Numbered from the stretch's first letter, positions 8,737 through 18,430 are shown. The stretch: 64,000 nt of DNA from Pseudobutyrivibrio sp. OR37 (GCF_900113655.1 NZ_FOQF01000014.1:18476-82475); one strand, 5' to 3'. The notes: generated from the sequence alone by a model not told the origin. Program-made: numbers and translations.

Positions 8737-9813
8737 CTAGCAGGAGCTTAGATTGGCGGTGCAATCTGTTAAAAGCTCATTGATGAGTGTTTTTACTGGA
8801 ACAATTTCTTTCACTTTAGAGGCGTTTTCGCCACAGAAGAACAAGCCTTCCTCACGATTGCCTTCAACTGCAGCAATAAGAGCGCGGCTGATGCAGTATG
8901 GCACTTTATCGCCTTTAGGGCATGCGGTTAGGCAGTTATTGCATCTTTGAGCAAAGAAGGTCTTGCCCTTGTTCAGGTTATCCAGCAGTGGGGTATATAC
9001 GGCTCGCGCTGGCATACCTACAGGACTTTTGATAATTTTTATATCCTCTGGCTTGGAATCAACAATCACTTGTTTGAAGGTATTCGAGGCATCACATTCA
9101 TCAGTGGCGATGAATCTGGTGCCAATTTGAACACCGTCGGCGCCGGCCTTTAAAGCATCTGCCATATCTTTTCCTGTGAATATGCCGCCACCAAGAAAAA
9201 CTCTGATTTTCTTATGGAACTTTTCCTCAAAAGGCTTTATCACTTCAAGCACTTCTTTCAAAATATCCAGATTTTCCTGACAGTTATCTTCATCAAGATT
9301 CTCTCTGGAAAAACCTAGATGTCCGCCAGCCTTGTGACCTTCTATTACAATGAAGTCAGGAAGAACGCCAGACTTTTGAGAGAATGTCTTGCATAAAAGC
9401 ATGGCAGCCTTTTTGCTGGAAACGATTGGCGCAAATAGAGTATTGGTGTTTTTGACAAGCTCCGCCAGCTTTAGAGGAAGCCCTGCACCAGAAATGATAG
9501 CATCTGCCCCAGCGGCAATTGCAGCTTTTACAGTTTCCTCGTAATGACTCACTGCAACCATGATATTTACGCCTATAAGGCCTTTGCCTCCAGAAATCTC
9601 TTTGGCTTTTTTGATATGCTCCTTCAATGCACGGATGTTAGCTTCAAATGGGTTCTTCAGAAAATCAGGCTCTTTAAAGCCAATGTTTACAGAACTGATA
9701 ACACCCATGCACCCTTCTTTTGCCACATTACCCGCGAGCTCAGATAGGGAAACGCCAATCCCCATTCCACCCTGAATAATGCCATGTTTTAATTCTTTTC
9801 CATTAATATTCAT
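8737..9813 (-). CDS. Nitronate monooxygenase-family flavoprotein (COG2070) with C-terminal Cys cluster
   Basis: A 358-residue FMN-dependent TIM-barrel protein of the 2-nitropropane dioxygenase/FabK superfamily. It begins with IIQGGMGIG, has the His-containing EGHKAGGHLG active-site loop and the phosphate-binding segment GGGIFTGKDMADALKAGADG. It should oxidise alkyl nitronates, though many clostridial members have unknown substrates. Unlike short FabK enoyl reductases it carries a C-terminal extension with CNNCLTAC and further cysteines (PYC, FFC), which might bind a metal or Fe-S centre; that is inference. No fatty-acid genes are nearby, so FabK is unlikely. It stands alone, divergent from the GH114-M15 lipoprotein gene across about 160 bp. 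Confidence 0.8.
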   Translation of the reverse strand: MNINGKELKHGIIQGGMGIGVSLSELAGNVAKEGCMGVISSVNIGFKEPDFLKNPFEANIRALKEHIKKAKEISGGKGLIGVNIMVAVSHYEETVKAAIAAGADAIISGAGLPLKLAELVKNTNTLFAPIVSSKKAAMLLCKTFSQKSGVLPDFIVIEGHKAGGHLGFSRENLDEDNCQENLDILKEVLEVIKPFEEKFHKKIRVFLGGGIFTGKDMADALKAGADGVQIGTRFIATDECDASNTFKQVIVDSKPEDIKIIKSPVGMPARAVYTPLLDNLNKGKTFFAQRCNNCLTACPKGDKVPYCISRALIAAVEGNREEGLFFCGENASKVKEIVPVKTLINELLTDCTANLSSC

Positions 9814-9921
9814 GTCTCATCTCCATTAAACAATGTTAGAATATTTTAACTAAGTCATTTGAATAATACATATATGGAAGATAAATGTCAATTATCTAAT
9901 TAAAAATATTTAGTAGAATTT

Positions 9922-9950
9922 TTGATAAAAATTATTACTTTTGTTATCAT
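9922..9950 (+). promoter_or_regulatory. Sigma-A type promoter for the GH114-M15 lipoprotein gene
   Basis: TTGATA, 17 nt, TATCAT, 21 nt before the ATG at 9972, with GAAGGAAGG as ribosome binding site between. Confidence 0.6.
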
Positions 9951-9971
9951 TAGGACGAAGGAAGGCGTATT

Positions 9972-11525
9972 ATGAAAAATCGAATTAAATTTTTAGCATT
10001 AATAATGACACTGATGTTGACTGGCTGCGGTGAGATTTCGGCCAGCTCGGATTACGGCGTGTACATCGGGGCAGAATACAGCGAACTGCCAGAGGATATA
10101 AGCTATGACACGCTTGTGATAGATGCGCAGTATTATTCTTCAGAAGAAATTTTGTCTTTAAAGGAAAGCTGTGGTGAGATTTATTCATATCTAAACATGG
10201 GCTCTGTGGAAAGCTTTAGGGATTACTATGATGATTACAAGGACATCACCACAGCACCTTATGAAAACTGGGATGACGAGCGTTGGGTGGATGTGAGCAA
10301 TCCAAAATGGCAGGAATTTATCTTAAATGATTTGGCCCCACAGCTTATCGAAAAAGGCATAGATGGATTTTTTGTTGATAACGTAGATGTCTATTACATC
10401 GATCCACGAGAGGAGATATATCAGGCTTTGACAGATATGCTATCTGGATTGAAAGCTACTGGTAAGACTGTCATTGTAAATGGCGGCGACTCCTACGTCT
10501 TACGCTATCTGGATGAGAATGACACTCTGTCAGCAGTGATAGATGGAGTCAACCAGGAGAGTGTCTACACCTCCATCAACTGGGAGGAAGGCACCTTCGG
10601 CGAAGCCACCACCGAGGACAACGAATACTTCCTGGACTACTTGGAAAGAGTAAGCGACGCCGGAGGAGAGGTATATCTCTTGGAATACACCACCGACGAA
10701 AAGCTAGCCCACTATATCCGGGATGAAGCCGATGCCCTAGGCTACCATGTGTATGTATCACCTACCCTTGAGTTAGTGCCTGTGACAGAATCTGGAAAAG
10801 ATGTAGAGCAACAATCAGCTTCAGGCCTAGAAAAGCAAACGCAAATAAACAAAGATGCACCAGAAAAACATGAGCAACTAGATAAATCCAATATAGACAA
10901 CACTACAGGGGAAGAAAGAATGACCACAACAAAAGTTAAAGACACAACCAATTTCTACGGAATAAAATTCACAGCCGACAGCGACATATTCGCAAGGATA
11001 AAGGGAAAGTCCTACAAGGATGACTGCACAATAGCGCTGGAGGATTTGAGATATCTGCATGTATTGCATGTAGGCTTTGATGGTCAGACCCATGATGGGG
11101 AGATTATCTGCAACAAAGCTATAGCGGAGGATTTGCTGGAGATATTTGAACAGCTTTACGAAGCTGGATACCAGATAGAAAAGATTAAGCTGGTGGATGA
11201 ATACAATGCTGAAGATGAAGCATCAATGGCAGACAACAATTCCTCAAGCTTTAATTTCAGATTCATCAGTCACACCACAAAGATTTCAAAGCATGGAAGT
11301 GGGATGGCGATAGATATTAATCCACTCTACAATCCATACATCAAAACAGTTAATGGAAACCTAAACATAGAGCCAGCCAACAGCACCCCATACGTAGATC
11401 GCACGGCAGATTTCCCACACAAGATCGACGAAACCGACCTGGCTTATCAGCTGTTCATCGCCCACGGATTCAGTTGGGGTGGAGCATGGAATTCATCAAA
11501 AGACTATCAGCATTTCGAAAAATAA
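9972..11525 (+). CDS. Lipoprotein fusing a GH114-like glycosidase domain to an M15 (VanY-like) peptidase
   Basis: A 517-residue lipoprotein with lipobox LTGC (Cys19), so it should sit on the outer face of the membrane. Residues about 28-250 match the GH114/TM1410 endo-alpha-1,4-polygalactosaminidase-like TIM barrel (GFFVDNVDVY, VNGGDSY, VNQESVYTS, VYLLEYTTDEK). A polar linker of about 70 residues follows. Residues 325-517 form an M15-type zinc carboxypeptidase, with SKHGSGMAIDINP giving the His and Asp ligands and C-terminal DYQHFEK giving the last His. A plausible role is trimming cell-wall peptide stems and cleaving a galactosamine-containing wall polymer at the same site; joint function is inference. 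Both halves look complete. It is followed by a shared terminator. Confidence 0.85.
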   Translation: MKNRIKFLALIMTLMLTGCGEISASSDYGVYIGAEYSELPEDISYDTLVIDAQYYSSEEILSLKESCGEIYSYLNMGSVESFRDYYDDYKDITTAPYENWDDERWVDVSNPKWQEFILNDLAPQLIEKGIDGFFVDNVDVYYIDPREEIYQALTDMLSGLKATGKTVIVNGGDSYVLRYLDENDTLSAVIDGVNQESVYTSINWEEGTFGEATTEDNEYFLDYLERVSDAGGEVYLLEYTTDEKLAHYIRDEADALGYHVYVSPTLELVPVTESGKDVEQQSASGLEKQTQINKDAPEKHEQLDKSNIDNTTGEERMTTTKVKDTTNFYGIKFTADSDIFARIKGKSYKDDCTIALEDLRYLHVLHVGFDGQTHDGEIICNKAIAEDLLEIFEQLYEAGYQIEKIKLVDEYNAEDEASMADNNSSSFNFRFISHTTKISKHGSGMAIDINPLYNPYIKTVNGNLNIEPANSTPYVDRTADFPHKIDETDLAYQLFIAHGFSWGGAWNSSKDYQHFEK

Positions 11526-11529
11526 AAAT

Positions 11530-11552
11530 AGCGCTACCGAAGTGGTAGCGCT
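11530..11552. terminator. Terminator between convergent genes
   Basis: AGCGCTACC/GGTAGCGCT stem with a 5-nt loop. Followed by TTTTTATT on the minus strand, so it best serves the membrane protein gene ending at 11557; the plus-strand T run is weak. Confidence 0.75.
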
Positions 11553-11556
11553 TAAA

Positions 11557-13056
11557 TTATGATGCGAAGTGAAGCAAGAAAAATGGGAAGTTGCCATAGA
11601 ATAATAGGGCGGCGTAGCCGAGGCCTGAAAGGTAAATCAGGTGATTATAAAGCATGCGCTTTCCAAAGGTGGCGATTGTTCCATTTACTTTGATTTCCTC
11701 AGTATCTGCATTGAATCCATTTTCGATTAGCAAGCTTACAAAAATCAAAGCCAATGACAAAGCCAATATTGGGATAAATGGCAAATAATATCTAGAGGCG
11801 AATCCGCCTAAATATCCACGTGTAATATAAGTTCCATAAGCACTCTTGAGCTGATAGATAAAAGTGAGGACACATGAAATCCAACCAGCCAAAATAGGAA
11901 GTGAAAGTGCATCCGCTTTCTTTCTTACAATTGGTGCAAATACAAGGACTGGTAAAACCCATAGTAGCTCAAAAGGAATAGCTGTAAGGCTGTAAGTGTA
12001 GGTTTTCATGAATCTATGGATTGATTCGATACCAGACCATGAAAGGAAAAATCTCTCAAAATAATATGAAAGATATTCATTAAAGCTGTAGCTTACACGG
12101 TGGGCTTCACTCACGTAATATATCGTATTTTCGAAGTACTCCTTGCTGCAGATAAGCTCCAAAGAAGGATGAATAGTTCCATAACGCTGATAAACCAAAA
12201 CGTAGTAAATAGCAGCGATTGCATACACAGGAATAGAGAATAAAAACTCCTTGCAGATAAGGCTCTTTAGGCTACGTTCCTTTATCATTGACACAATAAG
12301 CACAATGAGCGCCATGAAGATGCAAAGCATTGCAGCTGTAAGCTTTGTTAATAGAGAGGCTGATATGCCAGCAGCTATCAACATGTATGTGCCCACATTT
12401 CGCTTGCCCTCGCAAAATCTAATGAGTCCCAGGATGCAGATGGCAGATGTAACAAGTGCCAAAGCGTCATTGGTGACTGCGCATAATTCGTAAGCGAGCA
12501 TAGGAATATTTGTGACTGTAACAGCATAAATAAGATGTAGCCATGGACGCTGCTTTGGAAGTCTTGAATATCCGATGTACAGCATGATGCCGATTCCAAT
12601 CAAAGCGATGCCCATACTAAAATATCTAAGCTGCATTTTATGGATAGTCATTACAACATCAGATTCTGTAGGTGCGAAGCCCCCAGCCAGTCTCATGATG
12701 TGATAATAAAGTGGTGGATGGCAAAGGTAGTTTACAAGAGATGTCTGGTACTCATAGTTTGGCTCCTCCGACCACTTCATAACTACATTGTTGAAGATGT
12801 GCATGTTCTCAAAATGAGGAATGATTTCCCCTGTTTCCCTCAGATAATATACGTAAGCAATGTGAGCCGATTCATCAGGAGATGAGTCCGGAACATAGTG
12901 AGCATAGAACACTCCAACTGCAGCAGTGTAAATCAAAAAGAAGACATATAGGCAAATCAGGAAAATGCCTCGGCCCTTTTTCTTTACCCCAAAATAGAAG
13001 GAGGTCAAGCCTATAATAAAAAATAAAATAACTAAAAAATACGCTAATGCTCTCAT
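11557..13056 (-). CDS. DUF2142-like polytopic membrane protein (putative lipid-linked sugar transferase)
   Basis: A 499-residue protein with about a dozen hydrophobic segments. After the first two helices an external loop carries SPDESAHIAYVYYLRE, the acidic/His motif typical of the DUF2142/GT39-like GT-C fold, where an Asp-Glu pair acts in transfer from polyprenyl-phosphate sugars. This suggests decoration of a surface polymer on the outer face, with the donor made by the polyprenyl-phosphate GT2 at 18431. It is the last gene of a three-gene minus-strand operon, 7 nt after the flippase. The ATG has weak Shine-Dalgarno complementarity and probably relies on coupling. Substrate unknown; family assignment moderately sure. 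Confidence 0.7.
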   Translation of the reverse strand: MRALAYFLVILFFIIGLTSFYFGVKKKGRGIFLICLYVFFLIYTAAVGVFYAHYVPDSSPDESAHIAYVYYLRETGEIIPHFENMHIFNNVVMKWSEEPNYEYQTSLVNYLCHPPLYYHIMRLAGGFAPTESDVVMTIHKMQLRYFSMGIALIGIGIMLYIGYSRLPKQRPWLHLIYAVTVTNIPMLAYELCAVTNDALALVTSAICILGLIRFCEGKRNVGTYMLIAAGISASLLTKLTAAMLCIFMALIVLIVSMIKERSLKSLICKEFLFSIPVYAIAAIYYVLVYQRYGTIHPSLELICSKEYFENTIYYVSEAHRVSYSFNEYLSYYFERFFLSWSGIESIHRFMKTYTYSLTAIPFELLWVLPVLVFAPIVRKKADALSLPILAGWISCVLTFIYQLKSAYGTYITRGYLGGFASRYYLPFIPILALSLALIFVSLLIENGFNADTEEIKVNGTIATFGKRMLYNHLIYLSGLGYAALLFYGNFPFFLLHFAS

Positions 13057-13063
13057 TAAAAAT

Positions 13064-14521
13064 TTAACTCCGTTTAATAATCTTCTTTAACTTATTAATT
13101 ACGATTGTAGCATTTTCTATAAAGAATGTATCTACAAGCACTACCAAAAGTGCAAAATACAGGCCGGCTCCTGAAACTACACGAAGCAATGTTCCAATGA
13201 TTGTAGCAGGTAAAAACTGATTTTCCAAAAGCAGAAGTGCTCCCATCAAAATAGATGCAAGCAGATATTTACCGGCTGGCGCAAACACCTTTTTGATATC
13301 AAGCTCGTATCTTACATAGTAAAGCTGAATGCCTGCGATGGAAAGCTCAGCAACAGCCGATGCAATAGCAGCACCGTAAGATAACAGCTGTGGTATCAAC
13401 AAAAGATTGAGACAGCAGTTGATAACTGCGCCTATTAAAACAGTTCTTGTGTATAATTTCTCTCGTTTGGTTGGCACCAGATATTCGATTCCGGTGACGT
13501 TATTTATGGAAATTGCCACAGTGATTACCGAAACGATTTTAAGCAAAAGCTTAACCTTTTCGTAGCTGCTGCCATAGAACCATGGAACAAAGCTGTCGGC
13601 GATTCCAAAAAGCCCAAACATCAGCGGAAGTCCCAAGAACCAAGCAAACTGATAAGCCTTGTACATGGCATTTTTAATAGCATCCTTGTTGCCCTCGCTG
13701 AAATATTGTCCGATGCGAGGCACCATAACTGTGCTCATGGAGGTTACCAAAACAAGCACCATTTTAGTGATACGCATGGCAGCATCATAGTAGCCATTTT
13801 CTGCATTTCCTTCGGTGAAAAGACCAATCATAATTTTGTCCAAATACTGATAAATCTGAACTGCTATTGTAGGAAGGAAAAGCCCTAAGATAACTTTTGT
13901 ATCCTTAAATGGCGTAAGCTCCTTACGATTAACATGTGTCAGATATTTAGGCAGATATACCCAAAGTGAAACATGTCCCATCATGGTGATGATGGCAGTA
14001 CCAGCAGTGTAAAGTGCCAAATCATTTTCATCCTTAATGAGAGTGAAAATCATGATTAGATTAACGATTCTAAAGATTGCGTTTCTTCCAACGATTTTTC
14101 CGAACTCTTCCAATCCCTGGAAAAACCAGCTGGTATCGCAGGCAACATTGATGATTTCAATAAACTGAATGATGTAGATAACCATCCACTGAGGATGTGC
14201 CACAAAAACAAACACACCATAAATAAACAGAAAGATGGCAGTGCTTACACATCTAAAGATGGCAGTATTCCAAAAAGCAATGGATCTTTTGTAGGTATCG
14301 GTTTGAACATAGGAAACTTCACGTTGACCGTAGGTAGATGTTCCGAGATTTGCAAATATAATAAAGAAAGCTGCAATAGCAGTGACATAGCTAAATACAC
14401 CCATTCCGTTGGCGCCCAAAACCCTTGCGATATAAGGGGCTGTAAGAAGAGGTGTAATAATAACCAGCATCTGATATGCAACATTATATATGTAGTTTTT
14501 CTTAACGTTTTTTTCTTTCAT
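13064..14521 (-). CDS. Polysaccharide flippase, Wzx-type (MOP superfamily), locus 1
   Basis: A 485-residue integral membrane protein with 12-14 predicted helices, expected to flip undecaprenyl-linked repeat units across the membrane. The N-terminal YNVAYQMLVIITPLLTAPY and VLGANGMGVFSY segments are typical of the polysaccharide biosynthesis (RfbX/PST) family, and the C-terminus is basic. It lies between a GT2 gene (21-nt gap) and the DUF2142 gene (7-nt gap) in one operon. A second flippase of a different subfamily occurs at 56345-57784, which implies two export routes or two polymers. Confidence 0.85.
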   Translation of the reverse strand: MKEKNVKKNYIYNVAYQMLVIITPLLTAPYIARVLGANGMGVFSYVTAIAAFFIIFANLGTSTYGQREVSYVQTDTYKRSIAFWNTAIFRCVSTAIFLFIYGVFVFVAHPQWMVIYIIQFIEIINVACDTSWFFQGLEEFGKIVGRNAIFRIVNLIMIFTLIKDENDLALYTAGTAIITMMGHVSLWVYLPKYLTHVNRKELTPFKDTKVILGLFLPTIAVQIYQYLDKIMIGLFTEGNAENGYYDAAMRITKMVLVLVTSMSTVMVPRIGQYFSEGNKDAIKNAMYKAYQFAWFLGLPLMFGLFGIADSFVPWFYGSSYEKVKLLLKIVSVITVAISINNVTGIEYLVPTKREKLYTRTVLIGAVINCCLNLLLIPQLLSYGAAIASAVAELSIAGIQLYYVRYELDIKKVFAPAGKYLLASILMGALLLLENQFLPATIIGTLLRVVSGAGLYFALLVVLVDTFFIENATIVINKLKKIIKRS

Positions 14522-14542
14522 TTCACGTCCTAATGTTTTATT

Positions 14543-15475
14543 TTAAAGCTTTCCAAGCAAAATGATTAGTCTAAGAAGAAATTCTCCCGAAGGGCTGCGT
14601 CTAAGGTGCTTTGGATAGAAGAGCTTTTTTATCTTTTTATCTCCAACAAAAATCTGAAGGAATTGCTTAATATCAGAATCAACGGAAGCTGAAAAAAGCT
14701 GATTAAAGCATTTGAGCATGAGCCTTGTGCGAGGACAAAAATCTCCATTTAATACAGTGCCGATTCTCCATTTGATTTTAGCGAAAGCTCCAAGATTAGT
14801 AGAGGATGCCGCAGAAGAATGACGTCTGTATTTGGCAAGTGGAGTGGTATCGAAAACAATCCTTCCACCAAGCCCAAGGGCGATAAGTGACACCCATTTA
14901 TCGTGATAGTAAATGTCCTTGGAACAATCATTCAAAAATGAAAGTTTGGCCAAATGTCTGTTGATTACAAGAGTGAAGCCTGGAAAGACTCCCTCAAAAA
15001 ACATGTTTTGGAAGGTGACCCCGTCCATAGGATTAGTGTCAGAAAAAGTGCCGTTTACATTCAGCTTTTCATCACAGATATAATAATTAGAAGCAAACAA
15101 TGCAGGCGCGTTAGCATCTACCCCAGCCAGCTTATCCACAGCAGCCTGAAGCTTGCCAGCTTCCCAAACATCATCCTGATCACAAAATGCCAGGTAGCTA
15201 AATTCTGAATCATTGTTAAGAGCAAAAGCCGCAGCCGATGAAAAGCTGGCACCAAAGCCCATATTAGTATTAGCGCCGCTACCATCCTTAACAAGAACGA
15301 TTCTGGAATCAGCCACTGCCATTTCTTCTATAATAGAAACAGTTTCATCTGAAGAACCATCATCCCTGATATACAAAGTAAAATCAGAAAAGCTCTGGCC
15401 TAAGATACTGTTAATTTGTTCCTTTAAAAAAGTCTGCCCATTATAGGTAGACATTACGATTGCTATAGTTGCCAT
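14543..15475 (-). CDS. GT2 glycosyltransferase (rhamnosyltransferase-like)
   Basis: A 310-residue single-domain enzyme with N-terminal IAIVMSTYNGQTFL, IRDDGSSDETV and the metal-binding FCDQDDVW, as in GT2 enzymes annotated as alpha-L-Rha or galactosyl transferases of O-antigen type loci. It is the first gene of the minus-strand operon. No membrane anchor is seen, and the C-terminal basic and hydrophobic tail may associate with the membrane. Donor sugar not deducible; dTDP-rhamnose is plausible because rmlB lies at the window's end. Confidence 0.8.
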   Translation of the reverse strand: MATIAIVMSTYNGQTFLKEQINSILGQSFSDFTLYIRDDGSSDETVSIIEEMAVADSRIVLVKDGSGANTNMGFGASFSSAAAFALNNDSEFSYLAFCDQDDVWEAGKLQAAVDKLAGVDANAPALFASNYYICDEKLNVNGTFSDTNPMDGVTFQNMFFEGVFPGFTLVINRHLAKLSFLNDCSKDIYYHDKWVSLIALGLGGRIVFDTTPLAKYRRHSSAASSTNLGAFAKIKWRIGTVLNGDFCPRTRLMLKCFNQLFSASVDSDIKQFLQIFVGDKKIKKLFYPKHLRRSPSGEFLLRLIILLGKL

Positions 15476-15550
15476 AATATCCTTTTCACTAAAGTTATTT
15501 ACAAACTATTCTAAATCAATACCATAGGCAATGCAAGGAGTGACAGTTTG

Positions 15551-15559
15551 TGCTATACT
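15551..15559 (+). promoter_or_regulatory. Extended -10 promoter of the plus-strand polysaccharide operon
   Basis: TGC directly precedes TATACT, an extended -10 pattern with no good -35. The predicted transcript would begin near 15566. That is downstream of TTG and ATG codons at 15548 and 15560, and it supports the start at 15590. Confidence 0.5.
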
Positions 15560-15589
15560 ATGTACAAACTGTGTTTTAAAGGAAAAATG

Positions 15590-16591
15590 ATGGATAAATT
15601 TGAATCCCTGTCATCCCGTTTTGATGGCAAGCAAGTTTTATATATAACAACAAAAAATCTTGATTACATTAGGGTTACACAGGAAATCGATTTCCTCAAA
15701 GCCCACGCAGGCGCCCTTACTGTAATCGGCAGCAAAAGCAAAAGCTATCCAAAGAGATTGCTGCATGTATGGAAGTGCCTGATGGCACAGTCTATGAAGA
15801 ACATTGATGTTGGCTTTGTAGGCTTTGCACCACAGCTGGTGGTTCCCTTTTTCAAGGGCAAGCTTAAGAAAAAGCAGCTGTTTATTGATTTCTTCATATC
15901 TGTGTACGACACCATGATTTTAGATAGAAAGAAATTTAAGGACGGTGGCATTATATCAGGGCTTTGCCACAAGCTTGACGAGGCTACCCTTAAGGCAGCC
16001 GATGCAATCGTGTGCGATACCAAGGCCCACGGTCAGTTTTTCTCAGAGGAATTTGGAACCCCAATAGACAGGCTTTACGTTTATTATCTTCATGCAAACG
16101 AGGCCATCTATCATCCTATGGATGTGGCGCAGCCAGAGGGGCAGGCCAATTCAAATAAAAAGGTTCTCTACTTTGGCTCCATCCTAAACCTTCAGGGGGT
16201 AGATGTGATTCTGGAGGCTCTTAAGGAATTTGCCGCAGATGATAAAATCACCTTCGAAATCATCGGCCCAATATCAGATAAAATGCAAAAGCCAATGCAG
16301 CCAAATATCACATATATCGATTGGCTCACCCAGGAGGATTTGGCAAAGCATATCGCTTCCGCAGATTTGTGTTTAGCAGGACATTTCTCCGGAGATATCA
16401 TGAAGGCAAAGCGCACCATCCCTGGCAAGGCATATATATACGAAGCAATGCAAAAGCCTATGATTCTAGGTGATGGCATGGCCAACCACGAATTATTTAC
16501 TAACGATGACAAGCATATTTTTGTAGAAATGGGAAATCCTAAAGCATTAGCAAAGGCTATTAAGGATTATTTTGATTATGAGCGAAATTAA
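15590..16591 (+). CDS. GT4-like glycosyltransferase
   Basis: A 333-residue protein with a GT-B layout. The N-terminal half has VLYITTKNLDYIRVTQEIDFL; the C-terminal half has KVLYFGSILNLQGVDVILEAL followed by an IIGP strand and an ASADLCLAGHF block, where a GT4 enzyme binds the sugar nucleotide. The usual E-x7-E motif is degenerate (KAYIYEAMQKPMI). ATG at 15590 follows AAAGGA at 6 nt. It heads the plus-strand operon and overlaps the next gene by 14 nt, suggesting coupled translation. Donor unknown. Confidence 0.75.
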   Translation: MDKFESLSSRFDGKQVLYITTKNLDYIRVTQEIDFLKAHAGALTVIGSKSKSYPKRLLHVWKCLMAQSMKNIDVGFVGFAPQLVVPFFKGKLKKKQLFIDFFISVYDTMILDRKKFKDGGIISGLCHKLDEATLKAADAIVCDTKAHGQFFSEEFGTPIDRLYVYYLHANEAIYHPMDVAQPEGQANSNKKVLYFGSILNLQGVDVILEALKEFAADDKITFEIIGPISDKMQKPMQPNITYIDWLTQEDLAKHIASADLCLAGHFSGDIMKAKRTIPGKAYIYEAMQKPMILGDGMANHELFTNDDKHIFVEMGNPKALAKAIKDYFDYERN

Positions 16592-18428
16592 AAATTACAG
16601 ACAACCAACTAATAAAATCGAAAAGGGAATCTTATATATGCAGCATTACGGCGTGAAAAAGACTGTAGCCAAGACCATCCGCAAGATGATGGGTCACGAC
16701 CAGGAGCACTACAGCTACAGACAGTTCCTTAAGGAAAATCCTATCACCGAGCAGGAATTAGAAAGACAGCGCCAGACCAGATTTGAATACAATCCAGTAA
16801 TCAGTATCGTAATTCCGTTATACAACACAAAGGAGCAGTTTTTGGTGGAGCTTATCCATTCCTTTGTAAATCAGACCTATCCACACTGGCAGCTATGCCT
16901 TGGGGATGGTAGTCCAAAGGACGGCCTTTACGATATCATAAAGCGTGCCACCGGGGGCGTTTGGGACGAGCGAATCGTCTACAAAAAGCTCACCGACAAC
17001 ACAGGCATCGCAGGCAACACAAATGCTGCCATGGAGCTTGCAACTGGGGATTACATAGGCTTTACAGACCACGACGATATCATCACAGAAGATGCAATGT
17101 TCTATATCGCCGAGGCTTTAAATAAGGATAGAACAATCCAGGCTATTTATTCCGACGAAGACAAAATCGACATGGAGGGCAAGGAATATTTCCTTCCTCA
17201 CTTCAAGTCTGATTTCAATATTGATTTACTTTGCTCTCACAACTACATCACTCATTTATTTATTGTAAGAGCAGATATTGCAAAGGAAAGCGGCGGTATC
17301 CTTTCAGAATTCGATGGTGCTCAGGACCACGATTTTGATTTTAGAGTTCTTGAAAAGTGCGATAATATCTACCACATTCCAAGAGTGCTTTATCACTGGA
17401 GATGCCATCCAGATTCTACTGCAGATCATCCAGAGGCTAAAATGTACGCTTACGAAAATGGGCGTCGCGCCGTAGAAAATCACTACAAGCGCCTGGGCAT
17501 TCCAGCAAGGGTTGAGCTTGATACTCACCTGGGATATTACAGAACTATTTACGAATGGCAGGATACACCACGTCTTTCCATCATCATTCCAAACATGAAT
17601 CATGTGGAGGATTTGAGAGCCTGCATCGATAGCATTGTTGAAAAGACCACTTATCCAAACTACGAATTTGTAATTGTGGAAAACAATTCCACTGATAAGG
17701 ACATCCGTGGATATTACAACGAATTAGAAAAGCGAAATGACATCAGCGCCAGAGTGTGCGATTACACCAAGGCTCACCCTGAGTCAAAGGGCAGCTTTAA
17801 TTTCTCTGCACTTGTAAATTACGGTGTGCAGCAGGCCTTCGGGGAATACATTCTTCTACTCAACAACGACACCAGAATGATTAATGGTGATGCCATCACA
17901 GAAATGATGGGCTTCATCCGCAGAGAAGATGTGGGTGCCGTTGGCGCCAGACTATATTATGGAAACAACACCGTTCAGCATGCCGGACTTATCCTTGGCT
18001 TAGGCGGCGTTGCCAATTCCCAGTTCCTAGGCAGCGGCAGAGAGCAGGTAGGCTATTTCTATAGAAGCACCTGCGTTCAGGATTTATCAGCTGTTACAGG
18101 TGCATGTCTTCTTACAAAGCGAGCTTGCTACAACGCAGTAGGCGGCTTTGATGAGGGCTTGGCGGTAGCCTTTAACGATGTTGATTATTGCCTAAAGCTC
18201 AGAAGCAAAAAGCTTTTATGTGTTTACACTCCATTCTCAGAGTGGTATCATTTGGAATCTGTTAGCCGCGGCCTTGATCACGAGGATGCTGATAAAACAG
18301 CCCGCATGAATGCAGAGACAAATTATTTCATGACAAAATGGCAGGATGTATACAGTAAGGGAGATCCTTATTACAATCCTAATTTGTCACTTACAAAATT
18401 TGATTATTCTTTTAAGAGTAAGGAGTAG
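16578..18428 (+). CDS. Tandem GT2-GT2 glycosyltransferase
   Basis: A 616-residue cytosolic enzyme with two GT-A domains. Domain one begins near residue 74 (ISIVIPLYN, then TDHDD). Domain two begins near residue 335 (LSIIIPNMNH, LLNNDTR, then VAFNDVDYCLKLR). The domains are closely related to those of the 815-residue protein at 1116-3563, which has a longer N-terminus. ATG at 16578 is used; it overlaps the preceding stop by 14 nt. The next gene follows after 2 nt. Probably adds two residues of the repeat unit. Confidence 0.85.
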   Translation: MSEIKNYRQPTNKIEKGILYMQHYGVKKTVAKTIRKMMGHDQEHYSYRQFLKENPITEQELERQRQTRFEYNPVISIVIPLYNTKEQFLVELIHSFVNQTYPHWQLCLGDGSPKDGLYDIIKRATGGVWDERIVYKKLTDNTGIAGNTNAAMELATGDYIGFTDHDDIITEDAMFYIAEALNKDRTIQAIYSDEDKIDMEGKEYFLPHFKSDFNIDLLCSHNYITHLFIVRADIAKESGGILSEFDGAQDHDFDFRVLEKCDNIYHIPRVLYHWRCHPDSTADHPEAKMYAYENGRRAVENHYKRLGIPARVELDTHLGYYRTIYEWQDTPRLSIIIPNMNHVEDLRACIDSIVEKTTYPNYEFVIVENNSTDKDIRGYYNELEKRNDISARVCDYTKAHPESKGSFNFSALVNYGVQQAFGEYILLLNNDTRMINGDAITEMMGFIRREDVGAVGARLYYGNNTVQHAGLILGLGGVANSQFLGSGREQVGYFYRSTCVQDLSAVTGACLLTKRACYNAVGGFDEGLAVAFNDVDYCLKLRSKKLLCVYTPFSEWYHLESVSRGLDHEDADKTARMNAETNYFMTKWQDVYSKGDPYYNPNLSLTKFDYSFKSKE

Positions 18429-18430
18429 CT

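Noticed and set aside
15548..15589. TTG or ATG starts upstream of 15590 for the GT4-like gene
   Set aside because: They lie in or before the predicted -10 element and have no ribosome binding site.
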